Shown here: positions 7,274 through 16,569 of the stretch, piece after piece
How positions within the stretch are numbered: position 1 is the stretch's first letter
How the letters are laid out: every line of letters starts with the position of its first letter
Source: Pontibacter ummariensis
Lineage (GTDB): Bacteria > Bacteroidota > Bacteroidia > Cytophagales > Hymenobacteraceae
Reading direction: 5' to 3'
DNA length: 64,000 nucleotides
Assembly (NCBI RefSeq): GCF_900188175.1
Contig: NZ_FZOQ01000012.1
Coordinates: forward strand, 62,001 to 126,000
Made by a program: the position numbers and the translations under genes
Notes under the pieces: generated by a model
What the model saw: the letters and a program-made list of their open reading frames with translations, nothing else
Told to the model about the DNA's origin: nothing
Database searches by the model: none

Positions 7274-8644
7274 ATGACTGAGAGAAAGAACATCGCCATC
7301 ATGGGAGCCGGGCTGGTCGGTTCGTTACTGTCTTTGTACCTGGCCAAGCGGGGCCATAAAGTAGACCTGTACGAACGGCGGCCAGACTTGCGCAAAACGG
7401 TGGTGGACGGGGGGCGCTCGATCAACCTGGCACTTAGCGACCGGGGCTGGCGTGCTTTAAGGGGGATAGGCGTAGAGGAAGAGGTGCGGAAAGTGGCTGT
7501 CCCGATGCAGGGCCGTATGATGCACGATGAGCAGGGCCAGCTTACCTTCCAGCCCTATGGCAAGGAGGGGCAGGCCATCTACTCTGTCTCCCGGAGCGGC
7601 CTGAACGCCACGCTGATGAACTTCGCAGAGCCGAACCCTAATGTTACGTATCACTTCAGTAAACAAGCTCTGGATGTAGACCTGCGCACCAACGAAGTGC
7701 TGCTAAGGGATATTACATCCGGCCAGACAGAAACAGTACAGCCTGACCTGCTGTTTGGGGCCGATGGGGCTTATTCGGTCGTGCGGGGAGCTATGCAGAA
7801 GACGGAGCGCTTTAACTACCAGCAAAGCTACCTGGAGTATGGCTACAAAGAGCTAACCATTCCGGCCACAGCAGACGGCGGATGGGCCATTGAAAAGAAC
7901 GCTTTGCACATCTGGCCACGCGGTAATTACATGATGATTGCCCTGCCAAACATCGACGGTAGCTTTACCTGTACCCTGTTCTTCCCCTATGAAGGTGAGC
8001 GCTCCTTTGCCTCCATCCAAAACGAAGCGGACTTACTGGCTTTTTTCAACAACGTGTTCCCGGATGCTGTCCCGCTGATGCCGGAACTGGCGCAGGAGTA
8101 CTTTGCTCACCCGATCGGTTCGCTGGTGACCATCAAGTGCTTTCCCTGGAGCTATGAGGGAAGAGCCCTGCTGATAGGCGATGCCTGCCATGCCGTAGTG
8201 CCCTTCTACGGGCAGGGCATGAATGCCGGCTTCGAAGACATCACCATACTGGACCAAATGCTGGAAACCTTCGAAGGAGAGGACTGGGAGGAGTTGTTCC
8301 ACCGGTTTGAGCGCACCCGGAAGCCGAATGCTGATGCCATTGCGGATTTGGCCGTGATGAACTTCATTGAAATGCGCGATAAAGTAGCAGACCCGCGCTT
8401 TCTGCTCCGCAAGAAAATCGAGGCCAGGATATCTGAGCAGTACCCGGGCAAGTGGTTAACCCTTTACTCCATGGTTACTTTCACAGACCTCCCGTACTCC
8501 TACGCCCTAGAAACCGGCAAAGTGCAGGACAAAATTATGAAGCAGGTGATGAGGCACATCAAAAACGTAGACGACTTTCAGAAGCCGGAAGTGCAGGCCT
8601 TACTGGAAAAGCAACTCCTTAAGAAAGATAAATTAAGGCGGTAA
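7274..8644 (+). CDS. kmo: Kynurenine 3-monooxygenase
   Basis: A 456-residue FAD enzyme that hydroxylates L-kynurenine to 3-hydroxykynurenine with NADPH and O2. The N-terminal dinucleotide fold has GAGLVGSLLSLYLAKRGH (residues 11-28). DLYERRPDLRK and GRSINLALSDRGWRAL are typical of KMO. The second FAD motif is RALLIGDACHAVVPFYGQG with GMNAGFED. The length and the C-terminal segment (after SMVTFTDLPYSYALETG) match bacterial KMO. It completes, with kynureninase and the dioxygenase, the 3-hydroxyanthranilate branch present in this window. Confidence 0.95.
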   Translation: MTERKNIAIMGAGLVGSLLSLYLAKRGHKVDLYERRPDLRKTVVDGGRSINLALSDRGWRALRGIGVEEEVRKVAVPMQGRMMHDEQGQLTFQPYGKEGQAIYSVSRSGLNATLMNFAEPNPNVTYHFSKQALDVDLRTNEVLLRDITSGQTETVQPDLLFGADGAYSVVRGAMQKTERFNYQQSYLEYGYKELTIPATADGGWAIEKNALHIWPRGNYMMIALPNIDGSFTCTLFFPYEGERSFASIQNEADLLAFFNNVFPDAVPLMPELAQEYFAHPIGSLVTIKCFPWSYEGRALLIGDACHAVVPFYGQGMNAGFEDITILDQMLETFEGEDWEELFHRFERTRKPNADAIADLAVMNFIEMRDKVADPRFLLRKKIEARISEQYPGKWLTLYSMVTFTDLPYSYALETGKVQDKIMKQVMRHIKNVDDFQKPEVQALLEKQLLKKDKLRR

Positions 8645-8873
8645 GCAGAGGAGGTGGGGCAAACAGCCAGGTCCCGATTGCTGCTGGTTTTACAAGCCTT
8701 GCTCATAGGGGCTTACTCGTCTACCGTTTTGCCTTAGGCAGCCCACGACAGCCTGAGCCAGGGCTTCGCTAACTATTCTGGAACAGAACAGGTATAAGAG
8801 AAGAGTAGCGGCATTGCGTTAGTCGCCGCCACAGGTCTTGTTATTTCACTTCTTAACTTAAATCCAGAATCTT

Positions 8874-9368
8874 ATGAATTTTGTAAATAAACTGAAAGCT
8901 ACAGTTGTAGCCGCTCTTTTATTGGGCACTCCTACACTAGGAAGCAGTGCTATGGCCCAGGTTGCGCCGCCCGCACAGCAAGGACAGGTGCAGCAGAATT
9001 TCTCGGACGCTGAGCTACAGCAGTTCGCCGATGCCAATAACCGGTTGATGGGCATACAGCAGAAAGGGGAGCAGGCTATGATGAACATTCTGCAGGAAGA
9101 GAAGATAAGCGTTGACAAGTTTAATGAGTTAGCACAGGCACACCAGCAGCAAAAGCTCAATGAAGTACAGGCAACGCCCGAAGAAATGGCTGCCTTTAAC
9201 AAAGCTGCGCAGCGCATGATAGAGTTGCAGCCAACGATGCAGAAAGAGGTAGAGGCGGCTATTCAGAAAGACGGCCTCAGCATGCAGAAGTATGAGCAGA
9301 TTATGATGGCCTACCGCCAGGACCCGGCCTTACAGCAAAGGGTAGCTGAGATGATGCAGCAAGAATAG
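8874..9368 (+). CDS. Secreted DUF4168 protein
   Basis: A 164-residue protein with a signal peptide (basic start MNFVNKLK, hydrophobic VVAALLLGTPTLG, cleavage near AMAQ). The mature part is Gln/Ala/Met-rich and mostly helical, with two related halves (FSDAELQQFADANNRLMGIQ and a second part around EEMAAFNKAAQRMIEL), as in DUF4168. The function is unknown; it is probably periplasmic. It stands alone and is followed by a very strong terminator. Confidence 0.8.
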   Translation: MNFVNKLKATVVAALLLGTPTLGSSAMAQVAPPAQQGQVQQNFSDAELQQFADANNRLMGIQQKGEQAMMNILQEEKISVDKFNELAQAHQQQKLNEVQATPEEMAAFNKAAQRMIELQPTMQKEVEAAIQKDGLSMQKYEQIMMAYRQDPALQQRVAEMMQQE

Positions 9369-9374
9369 GTAAAC

Positions 9375-9430
9375 CATAAAACGCAAAAAGCCTCGCCAGA
9401 TTTACCTGGCGAGGCTTTTTGCGTTTTATG
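9375..9430. terminator. Bidirectional terminator with 25-bp perfect arms
   Basis: Arms 9375-9399 and 9406-9430 are perfectly complementary with a 6-base loop (ATTTAC). The core GCCTCGCCAG / CTGGCGAGGC is flanked by AAAAAG and CTTTTT, so a T tract follows the GC-rich stem on both strands. It serves the convergent genes ending at 9368 and 9437. Confidence 0.95.
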
Positions 9431-9436
9431 CTACTA

Positions 9437-11002
9437 TTAGGGCTGTTCCGGTTGGTCTTTCTCCTTTTCCTGGTTTTGCGCGAACTCCATGATGCGGAAG
9501 GTTCTCGCCTTGCGGTCGTAATAGCCGTAGTGCAATTTATCCCCATAGCGGTAAACTGTTTTAAACTCCGGCTCCGGCTTCAGGTCTTTCTCAAACTCAT
9601 CGATCTTATCCTGCAACACCACCAGCTCTTTATCCGAGGCTGCCTTGCTGAGATCATTGGCATCCAGGATAGAACGGAAGTATGTGCTGGTACCCGGGCC
9701 TACATAGCCTCCTGTTCCCCACTGCCCGTAAGGGTCGTAGAAGAAACGGCTGTAGTACGGCGAGTTCAGGTAATAGCTCGGGATGGTATAGGCCGGCGTC
9801 CAGCGCCCGGGAATCATCATCAAGCCTCTGGAAGTACGCACATAGCGGTCCGGTGTACGCACCATCCGACTTCGGTCCTGGAAGCTATTGCCTTCACGCG
9901 GCGCTCTGTATGAGCCAATAGTCAGTTGCAGGGTACTGTCGTTATACGCATCCACTGTAATGGCAGGCACTCCGTTTGCCAGGGCCCGCATCACTTTTGA
10001 GGGCTTTTCTATCACATCCTCGTCCGAAGAGAACAAAGCCTTGGCACCACGCTGCTGCACCGGTGTAGACTTAATGCTGATTTCCTCATCGCCGCTATAA
10101 TTGTACTCTTTTATAGGCTTCAGCGAGTTGAAGTCATAGGCTGTCAGCTGCAGCTGGTCTTTCTCCACGTGCAGGCGGAAAAGCTTATCCTTGTACAGGA
10201 ATGAGTTAAAAGTAGGCGTATTGCCCTTTTGGGCGATGGCCGGGAGGGTGCGGTAATTCGTTTCTCCTGTATTCCAATCTAGTGTCAGGATCTCCGTTGT
10301 CTCATCATCCTTACCTCGCAGGTCGTAGCCGTCGAAGATCATGTACACCTTATCATCGCGTGTATAGATCTTGCTGCGATGATGGCCAGTAAATACGTTG
10401 TGCTCCAGGTCTTCGTGCACATAAATCAGTCCGGACTCACGGGCATAGCGCTCACGGGTGCGGGGCATGTTCGTTTTAAACACACGGTGCTCCAGGTGGG
10501 CAACATCCTCTTCTGTGTCGCGGTATAGGTGCAGGTTCTCGTCTTTATCAGTATAAAGCATGTAGAAGTGCTCTTTGTCGCCAAAGCCTCCCAGGAAAGT
10601 CGTATTACGGCCCAGCTTTATCTGCTCGTCCTGTGGGCTTCTGAAAGCGCCTGTTCTGCGGTTGATGGCAAAGGGACGCAAGAACTCCCTGCGGCCATTC
10701 GTATAGCGGCTATAGAAGATGAACTCCTCATCCGAGACACGGGTGCCGAGTATTTGTGGGTCCTGTGCATAGCGGTAGGGAATCTCATGCTGCGCGATCT
10801 TCTCGCCATTGGGCGATAGGAGGGAGAAGTTGAGGCGACCGCTTTGGTAAAAGTAGATGGCTACGTTGCCATTATCGTCTGCCACCGACACCAGGTCTTC
10901 TGCACGGTTCATGGGCAGGTCTATGTTTGCAAACTCTTTCTGGGCATTTGCCCCTGTCGCGAAGGCTCCCGTCAAGAGTAAACTGAGAAGTAATTTTCGC
11001 AT
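9437..11002 (-). CDS. Secreted protein of unknown function, 521 aa
   Basis: I do not recognise this family. It has a clear signal peptide (MRKLLLSLLLTGAFATGANAQ, cut after AQ). The body has recurring beta-strand-like blocks with charged turns (residues ~40-330), reminiscent of beta-propeller proteins. Then comes a Tyr/Pro/Gly-rich segment (~390-435, YYLNSPYYSRFFYDPYGQWG) and a charged tail rich in Lys, Glu and Gln. It is probably periplasmic or on the outer surface. It has no T9SS sorting domain or lipobox. It is a single gene between two terminators. Confidence 0.7.
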   Translation of the reverse strand: MRKLLLSLLLTGAFATGANAQKEFANIDLPMNRAEDLVSVADDNGNVAIYFYQSGRLNFSLLSPNGEKIAQHEIPYRYAQDPQILGTRVSDEEFIFYSRYTNGRREFLRPFAINRRTGAFRSPQDEQIKLGRNTTFLGGFGDKEHFYMLYTDKDENLHLYRDTEEDVAHLEHRVFKTNMPRTRERYARESGLIYVHEDLEHNVFTGHHRSKIYTRDDKVYMIFDGYDLRGKDDETTEILTLDWNTGETNYRTLPAIAQKGNTPTFNSFLYKDKLFRLHVEKDQLQLTAYDFNSLKPIKEYNYSGDEEISIKSTPVQQRGAKALFSSDEDVIEKPSKVMRALANGVPAITVDAYNDSTLQLTIGSYRAPREGNSFQDRSRMVRTPDRYVRTSRGLMMIPGRWTPAYTIPSYYLNSPYYSRFFYDPYGQWGTGGYVGPGTSTYFRSILDANDLSKAASDKELVVLQDKIDEFEKDLKPEPEFKTVYRYGDKLHYGYYDRKARTFRIMEFAQNQEKEKDQPEQP

Positions 11003-11252
11003 AATCTAAAAGCTTAAGTTCTATACTCCTATAACGTGCAAATTTTTGGCCAAAGTATGAAAAAGAATGGCCAAACCCATTGGTTTTTAAGTAGCTCCTG
11101 TTGCGGCACCCTTTCTTTTCTGGGCTTGCTGCAGGAAAAAGGGGGAAAAGCTTTTTTTTACTTAAAACGAAAATTGCAGAAAAAAGAGTGTGAGCTGTAC
11201 ACAAAAAAAGCCCGGCTGTGAAACCGGGCTTTTAGCTGAAGTATAGCTGTTG
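11003..11252. other. Intergenic region between asnS end and the secreted protein start
   Basis: Holds the promoter of the minus-strand secreted protein and the asnS terminator. Poly-A/T runs lie at about 11140-11210. No gene is supported. Confidence 0.5.
11206..11233 (-). terminator. Intrinsic terminator of asnS
   Basis: Arms AAAAGCCCGG (from 11206 with flanking A) and CCGGGCTTTT (11224-11233) around an 8-base loop. On the minus strand the stem is followed by a run of seven T. Confidence 0.9.
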
Positions 11253-12692
11253 TTAAAACTCTGCGTTTTGCGGTGTGCGCGGGAAAGGAATCACATCGCG
11301 GATGTTGCCCATGCCGGTTACAAACTGTACCATGCGCTCAAAGCCCAGGCCGAAGCCCGCATGCTGACAGCCCCCGAAACGGCGGGTGTCCAGGTACCAC
11401 CACAGGTCCTCTTCGTGTATGCCCACGCCTTTCATGCGCTCTACCAGCACATCCAGGCGCTCCTCCCGCTGCGAACCACCCACGATCTCGCCAATACCCG
11501 GTGCCAGGATGTCCATGGCAGCCACCGTTTTGCCGTCGTCGTTCAGGCGCATGTAGAAGGCCTTGATATCTTTCGGGTAGTCGGTTACGATCACCGGCTT
11601 TTTGAAGTGCTTCTCCACCAGGTAGCGCTCGTGCTCACTCTGCAGGTCCACGCCCCACTTCACCTCATACTGGAACTTCTTCTTCTTATAGTGGTTGGAG
11701 TTCAGCAGAATATCGATAGCCTCAGTGTAGGTGATGCGCTCAAAGTTATTGTTCACCACAAACTCCAGTTTCTCGATCAGCGTCATCTCCTGGCGCTCGT
11801 TTTGCGGCTTGCTCTTGTCTTCCTCAGCCAGGCGCTGGCCCAGGAACTCGATGTCCTCCCGGTTGTTTTCCAGGGCGTGGCGAATGATGTATTTGATAAA
11901 CTCCTCGGCCAGGTCAGCGTTCATCTGCAGGTCATAGAAAGCCATCTCCGGCTCGATCATCCAGAACTCCGCCAGGTGACGTGTCGTATTGGAGTTCTCG
12001 GCCCGGAAGGTAGGCCCGAAGGTATAGATGTCGGAGAAGGCCATGGCTGCCAGCTCGCCTTCCAGCTGTCCTGATACCGTCAGGTTAGTGGCTTTGCCGA
12101 AGAAATCCTCTTCAAAGTTGATCTTGCCTTCTTCGGTGCGCGGCAGGTTATCCAGGTCTAAAGTCGTTACCCGGAACATTTCGCCGGCACCCTCTGCGTC
12201 GGAAGCGGTTACGATAGGCGTGTGCATGTACACAAAGCCTTTCTCGTTAAAGAACTTGTGCACGGCAAAAGCCAGGGCGTTGCGTACGCGGAACACTGCT
12301 CCGAACGTGTTGGTACGGAAGCGCAGGTGGGCGATCTCGCGCAGGAACTCCAGCGAGTGCGCTTTCTTCTGCAGTGGGTAGGTTTCCGGGTCTGCCTTGC
12401 CCAATACCTCAATGCTGGTGGCCTGTACCTCATAGGCCTGTCCTTTGCCCTGTGAGGCCACCAGCTCTCCTACCACAGCAATAGCGGCACCGGTGGTTAC
12501 GTCTTTTAGCGTCTCTTCGCTGAATTTCTCAGCATCGGCCACTACCTGTAAATTATTTATAGTGGAGCCGTCGTTTACGGCGATAAAATTCACAAACTTA
12601 TTTCCGCGCTTGGTGCGCACCCAGCCTTTCAGCAGTACTTCTTTGCCTACTTCGGCACCCTGTAGCAGGTCTTTAACTTTTGTGCGTTGCAT
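11253..12692 (-). CDS. asnS: Asparaginyl-tRNA synthetase
   Basis: A 479-residue class IIb aminoacyl-tRNA synthetase that charges tRNA-Asn. The N-terminal OB-fold anticodon-binding domain spans residues ~1-110 ([25 protein letters not shown]). The catalytic domain shows motif 2 ([21 protein letters not shown]) and motif 3 near the C-terminus ([12 protein letters not shown]). The length is typical (about 465-480). The C-terminal [10 protein letters not shown] is standard for AsnS. It is divergent from rpoN with a 293-bp gap and followed by its own terminator. Confidence 0.97.
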   Translation of the reverse strand: MQRTKVKDLLQGAEVGKEVLLKGWVRTKRGNKFVNFIAVNDGSTINNLQVVADAEKFSEETLKDVTTGAAIAVVGELVASQGKGQAYEVQATSIEVLGKADPETYPLQKKAHSLEFLREIAHLRFRTNTFGAVFRVRNALAFAVHKFFNEKGFVYMHTPIVTASDAEGAGEMFRVTTLDLDNLPRTEEGKINFEEDFFGKATNLTVSGQLEGELAAMAFSDIYTFGPTFRAENSNTTRHLAEFWMIEPEMAFYDLQMNADLAEEFIKYIIRHALENNREDIEFLGQRLAEEDKSKPQNERQEMTLIEKLEFVVNNNFERITYTEAIDILLNSNHYKKKKFQYEVKWGVDLQSEHERYLVEKHFKKPVIVTDYPKDIKAFYMRLNDDGKTVAAMDILAPGIGEIVGGSQREERLDVLVERMKGVGIHEEDLWWYLDTRRFGGCQHAGFGLGFERMVQFVTGMGNIRDVIPFPRTPQNAEF

Positions 12693-12756
12693 GTATAGGA
12701 ATTGTTGTTTAGCCTGTCACTTCTGAAGGTACAGAATATCCGTAAAAGTATAAAGG

Positions 12757-12784
12757 AAAGCTGCCTATAGGGGCAGCTTTTGGT
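12757..12784. terminator. Orphan terminator-like hairpin in the asnS-rpoN divergent region
   Basis: Arms AAAGCTGCC (12757-12765) and GGCAGCTTT (12772-12780) with a 6-base loop, then TT on the plus strand. No gene ends here. It could be an attenuator in the asnS leader (minus strand) or the end of a short upstream transcript. No leader peptide or T-box was recognised. Confidence 0.45.
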
Positions 12785-12916
12785 CCTTCTCAGGAGCTTG
12801 GGAGCCAAGACCCCGTGGAGGCCGGGCTTCCGGGTTATACTTCAGAAGATGCCTGTGCTCTCTCTGTTTAAGTCGTTTCTGGAAAATCCCTCAAAGTAAC
12901 GATATTTTAACCTTTT

Positions 12917-12948
12917 TTGTAAATGCGAGTAAAATTATCCTAAATTTG
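12917..12948 (+). promoter_or_regulatory. Promoter of rpoN (Bacteroidota type)
   Basis: TTG at 12917-12919 and TAAATTTG at 12941-12948 with a 21-base spacer match the -33/-7 consensus of Bacteroidota. The start site would be near 12955, giving a leader of about 30 nt before the ATG at 12986. Confidence 0.75.
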
Positions 12949-12985
12949 GAAGTGCACGAAGAGGCACCGATTTTTCGAAAAAACT

Positions 12986-14431
12986 ATGCAGCGACTCGAT
13001 TTAAGACAACTTTTATCCCAGAAGCTATCGCCGCAGCAGATACAATTTATCAAGCTGCTGCAGATACCTACTGCTGAGTTGGAAGCGCGCATAAAAGAAG
13101 AACTGGAGGTGAACCCGGCCTTAGAAGAGGGGCGCGAAGAGGCCTCCGACGAGTACAGCGAGTCGGACGACTACGACAGCGACGAGGACTACGGCAAGGA
13201 CGATGACGTAGACCTGAACGACTACCTGAACGACGACGAGATAAGCGGCTACAAGATGCAGGGGGACCGCGGCGGGGACGATGAGGACAAGGAGATGCCC
13301 ATCGCCATGACCTCCACGCTCACGGACTCTCTGATGGACCAGCTGGGCTTCCTGAATCTCGACGACAAGAAATACTCTATTGGCATGCAGCTTATCGGCA
13401 GCATCGACCATGACGGCTATATCCGCCGCGACCTGAGCGCTATTGTCAACGACCTGGCCTTTTCTCAAAACATCGAGACCAACGAGGAGGAGGTAGAGCA
13501 GGTGCTGCACCTGATCCAGACCTTTGACCCGGCCGGTATTGCCGCCCGTGACCTGCCGGAGTGCCTCCTGCTGCAATTGGAGCGCAGAGACGAGCAGGAC
13601 GCCATCACGGTGTTGGCCGAACGCATCATTCGGGAGTCTTTCGACGAGTTCTCAAAGAAGCACTACCAGAAGATACAGAGCAAGTTTAACGTGTCGGAGG
13701 AGGAACTGAAGAAGGCAGTGGACCTGATCATCCGGCTGAACCCGAAACCGGGTGGGGCCGGGGCGAGCATGACGCGCGTGCAGTACATCATCCCTGACTT
13801 TATCCTGACAAATGAGAACGGGCAGCTGCAGCTGTCGCTTAACTCCCGCAACGCACCTGACCTGCGCATCAGCCGCTCTTATGCCGATATGTTTGATGCC
13901 TATGATAAGTCAGACAAGAAGGATAAGAAGCTGAAGGAAACGGTGACTTTTGTGAAGCAGAAGCTGGATGCGGCCAAATGGTTTATTGATGCCATCCGCC
14001 AGCGCCAGAACACATTGCTGCGCACGATGGAGGCCATCATCAAGTATCAGCACGACTTCTTTCTGGAAGGCGATGAAAGCGAACTGCGCCCCATGATCCT
14101 CAAAGACATTGCCGAGGAGATCGGGATGGACATTAGTACCGTCAGCCGGGTAGCCAACAGTAAGGCCGTGCAGACGGAGTTCGGTATTTATCCTTTAAAA
14201 TACTTTTTCTCAGAAGGTATTGCCACCGACTCCGGCGAAGATGCCAGCAGCCGGGAGGTGAAGAATATTCTCAGAGATATCATCGACAACGAGAACAAGC
14301 GCAAGCCCCTGTCGGATGAGAAGATAGAAAAGATCCTGAACGAGAAAGGCTATAACATTGCCCGCCGCACCGTGGCCAAGTACCGTGAGCAACTCAACAT
14401 ACCTGTAGCTCGCCTGCGCAAAGAGCTGTAA
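12986..14431 (+). CDS. rpoN: RNA polymerase sigma-54 factor
   Basis: A 481-residue sigma-54. The N-terminal Region I is Gln/Leu-rich (SQKLSPQQIQFIKLLQIP, residues ~10-27) and is the activator-responsive part. An acidic linker of about 55 residues follows (from ~49, rich in Asp/Glu/Tyr/Ser). The core-binding region comes next, then the HTH (IAEEIGMDISTVSRVANSK, ~375-393) and the RpoN box ARRTVAKYRE near the C-terminus, which reads the -24 element. It needs enhancer-binding ATPases, none of which lies in the window. It is a single gene with its own consensus promoter. Confidence 0.97.
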   Translation: MQRLDLRQLLSQKLSPQQIQFIKLLQIPTAELEARIKEELEVNPALEEGREEASDEYSESDDYDSDEDYGKDDDVDLNDYLNDDEISGYKMQGDRGGDDEDKEMPIAMTSTLTDSLMDQLGFLNLDDKKYSIGMQLIGSIDHDGYIRRDLSAIVNDLAFSQNIETNEEEVEQVLHLIQTFDPAGIAARDLPECLLLQLERRDEQDAITVLAERIIRESFDEFSKKHYQKIQSKFNVSEEELKKAVDLIIRLNPKPGGAGASMTRVQYIIPDFILTNENGQLQLSLNSRNAPDLRISRSYADMFDAYDKSDKKDKKLKETVTFVKQKLDAAKWFIDAIRQRQNTLLRTMEAIIKYQHDFFLEGDESELRPMILKDIAEEIGMDISTVSRVANSKAVQTEFGIYPLKYFFSEGIATDSGEDASSREVKNILRDIIDNENKRKPLSDEKIEKILNEKGYNIARRTVAKYREQLNIPVARLRKEL

Positions 14432-14612
14432 TCCGCCTACGATCAAGCTGAGAAAGGTAAGTTCCTTTTTCAGGGAAGGAGTGCTTATCGTGTTACCCTG
14501 TTTGCCCCAACCTTTCAAGAGGGGCCGTTTCCGCCTTCTGTCCAGCCTTTCTACTCCTTAGCTAACCAAAGGGGCAGGGGGCCACGTACACCCAATCCTA
14601 TAGACAACAATA

Positions 14613-15596
14613 ATGAAGGTATCTTTTGAGGAGTTAAAAGCACAGTTTAAAAGAGTGCTCTTAAAGCAGGGGTTTACAGAAGAAAGAGCCGCGCTGTGCG
14701 CCCAGGTATTTGCCGAGAACAGCAGAGACGGCGTGTACTCACACGGCTTAAACCGCTTCCCGGTTTTTGTGCAGATGGTACAGGAGGGCCTGATCGATGC
14801 GGATGCTGAGCCGGAGAAAGTAGGGCAGAACGGCGTGCTGGAGAGGTGGGACGGCCACCTGGCACCCGGTATGTATACTGCCACGAAAGCCATGCAGCGT
14901 GCGATAGAGCTGGCAAAAGAAAAGGGCATGGGCGGTGTTGCGGTGAAAAACACGAACCATTGGATGCGTGCCGGGAGCTATGGCTGGCAGGCGGCAGATG
15001 CCGGTTGTGTTGGCATCTGTGCCACGAATACGATCGCCAACATGCCGCCTTGGGGCGGGTCCGAGCCTCGTTTGGGCAATAACCCGCTGGTGATTGCTAT
15101 TCCGCGGAAGGAGGGACACATCGTGCTGGACATGGCCATGTCGCAGTTCTCGTACGGTAAGTTGCAGGAGTATGAGTTGCAGGGGAAAGAGCTCCCGGTA
15201 GAGGGAGGTTACGATGAGGAAGGCCATCTGTCCAAAGACCCGGCAAAGATCAGGAAAACGGAGCGTCCCTTGCCTATTGGTTTCTGGAAAGGCTCCGGAC
15301 TCTCACTGGTAATAGACGCCTTGGTTGCCTCTCTGAGCGGGGGGCGCTCCGTCGCGCAAATTACTGCTGCAGGAAACGAGGCGGGCGTTTCGCAACTGTT
15401 CCTGTGCATCAATGCCAGCAACCTGGATGAGACCATCAGCAGGGGAATCATTGAGTACACCAAAAGCAGTCAGGCGCTGGGTGGTCAGGGCGAAATTAGG
15501 TATCCGGGCGAAAGCTCCTTGGCCACGCGCCACAGAAATGAAAAAGAAGGTATACCAGTAAATGAAGAGATCTGGAAACAGGTGCTGGACTTATAA
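14613..15596 (+). CDS. 3-dehydro-L-gulonate 2-dehydrogenase (YiaK-like Ldh-family oxidoreductase)
   Basis: A 327-residue NAD(P)H-dependent oxidoreductase of the malate/L-lactate/YiaK family. It matches E. coli YiaK closely from memory: MKVSFEELKAQFKRVL, GVYSHGLNRFP with the catalytic His (~residue 45), NHWMRAGSYGWQAA, IANMPPWGG and ILP-like PLPIGFWKGSGLS. YiaK reduces 2,3-diketo-L-gulonate to 3-dehydro-L-gulonate in L-ascorbate/lyxose catabolism. No other gene of such a pathway is next to it, so the physiological substrate is uncertain. Confidence 0.82.
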   Translation: MKVSFEELKAQFKRVLLKQGFTEERAALCAQVFAENSRDGVYSHGLNRFPVFVQMVQEGLIDADAEPEKVGQNGVLERWDGHLAPGMYTATKAMQRAIELAKEKGMGGVAVKNTNHWMRAGSYGWQAADAGCVGICATNTIANMPPWGGSEPRLGNNPLVIAIPRKEGHIVLDMAMSQFSYGKLQEYELQGKELPVEGGYDEEGHLSKDPAKIRKTERPLPIGFWKGSGLSLVIDALVASLSGGRSVAQITAAGNEAGVSQLFLCINASNLDETISRGIIEYTKSSQALGGQGEIRYPGESSLATRHRNEKEGIPVNEEIWKQVLDL

Positions 15597-15715
15597 AATC
15601 CTTTAACTTGTACCGGTTCTTTGAGCCAGTGGCTGTCTGCCTTAACTATGGAAAGCCTCACTTCTCAAAGATTCCTTTTGTGTTCTTACATCATCAGTCA
15701 TTCAAACTCTAAAAA

Positions 15716-16336
15716 GTGAACCATTCGCTTGCACGGTTACTTTCCGTGGTCTTTCATCCGTTGTTATTGCCGACCTACCTTTTTGCCTTGGTTCTTTATT
15801 ATATGCCCGTCTCTATGCTCACGCTGCCGCTGCGTGTCCGCTGGATTGTGCTGGCGATGATCTTCTTTACCACCTTTGTTATACCGGGCCTGGGGGCCTA
15901 CACCATGGTGCGCACCGGCCAGCTGGACTCCCTGACCATGGAAAGAAGGGAGCAGCGCGGGTTGCCCCTGCTGTTTACCGGTGTTTGCTATCTGGCTACC
16001 ACTTATCTACTCTATCGGGAATCAGCCTTTGATGCCCTTTTCTACTTTATAATGGGAGTGATTGCAGCCTCTGTTTTCCTGACCTACCTCATCTCATTTT
16101 TCTGGAAAGTTAGCGCGCACAGTGTAGGCATGGGAGGCGGGCTGGGGCTTTTACTTGTACTGAACAGGCTGGCCCCAGAGGCCATGCTGGTGGGACCTAT
16201 TGTGCTGGCTGTCCTCTTTACAGGAGCAGTGCTTTCGGCAAGGCTGGCGCTGCATGCACATACCCCGCCCCAGGTGTACGCTGGTTTTGGTAGCGGCTTA
16301 CTGCTCTCATTAGTGGCCGCTTACGTGGCCCTGTAA
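15716..16336 (+). CDS. PAP2-like membrane protein
   Basis: A 206-residue membrane protein with six hydrophobic segments, starting at GTG 15716 (VNHSLARLL...). The conserved pieces SAHSVGMGGGLG (~136-147) and ARLALHAHTPPQVYAGFGSG (~179-198) resemble the diverged phosphatase/PAP2-type proteins of Bacteroidota, where His residues replace part of the usual acid-phosphatase motif. The typical KxxxxxxRP motif is not visible, so activity as a lipid phosphatase is uncertain. No ATG exists near the N-terminus, which supports the GTG start. It is a single gene. Confidence 0.6.
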   Translation: MNHSLARLLSVVFHPLLLPTYLFALVLYYMPVSMLTLPLRVRWIVLAMIFFTTFVIPGLGAYTMVRTGQLDSLTMERREQRGLPLLFTGVCYLATTYLLYRESAFDALFYFIMGVIAASVFLTYLISFFWKVSAHSVGMGGGLGLLLVLNRLAPEAMLVGPIVLAVLFTGAVLSARLALHAHTPPQVYAGFGSGLLLSLVAAYVAL

Positions 16337-16569
16337 GCCTTTGCCCAAAAGCTTATCAGGCATAGCCGCAGAAGCCACAGACAGAAGTGGTGCTGGAGCG
16401 CTGTGCGATAAGAGCGCGGTCTGAGTTTCCCTGTCCTAAATATTTTAAGAGCTGTACCTAGTGTGCCAGTGGCTGCACTTTAAACAGGCGACTGGTAGTA
16501 GGTAAAGGGGGGTATTTTCTTATGTTTATACCTATTCCAATAAATGTTTTACCTCTTATCCTGCTGGCT

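Noticed and set aside
13121..13576. 151-codon antisense frame in rpoN
   Set aside because: It is the shadow of the acidic GAC/GAG-rich linker (Val/Leu/Gln-rich on the other strand).
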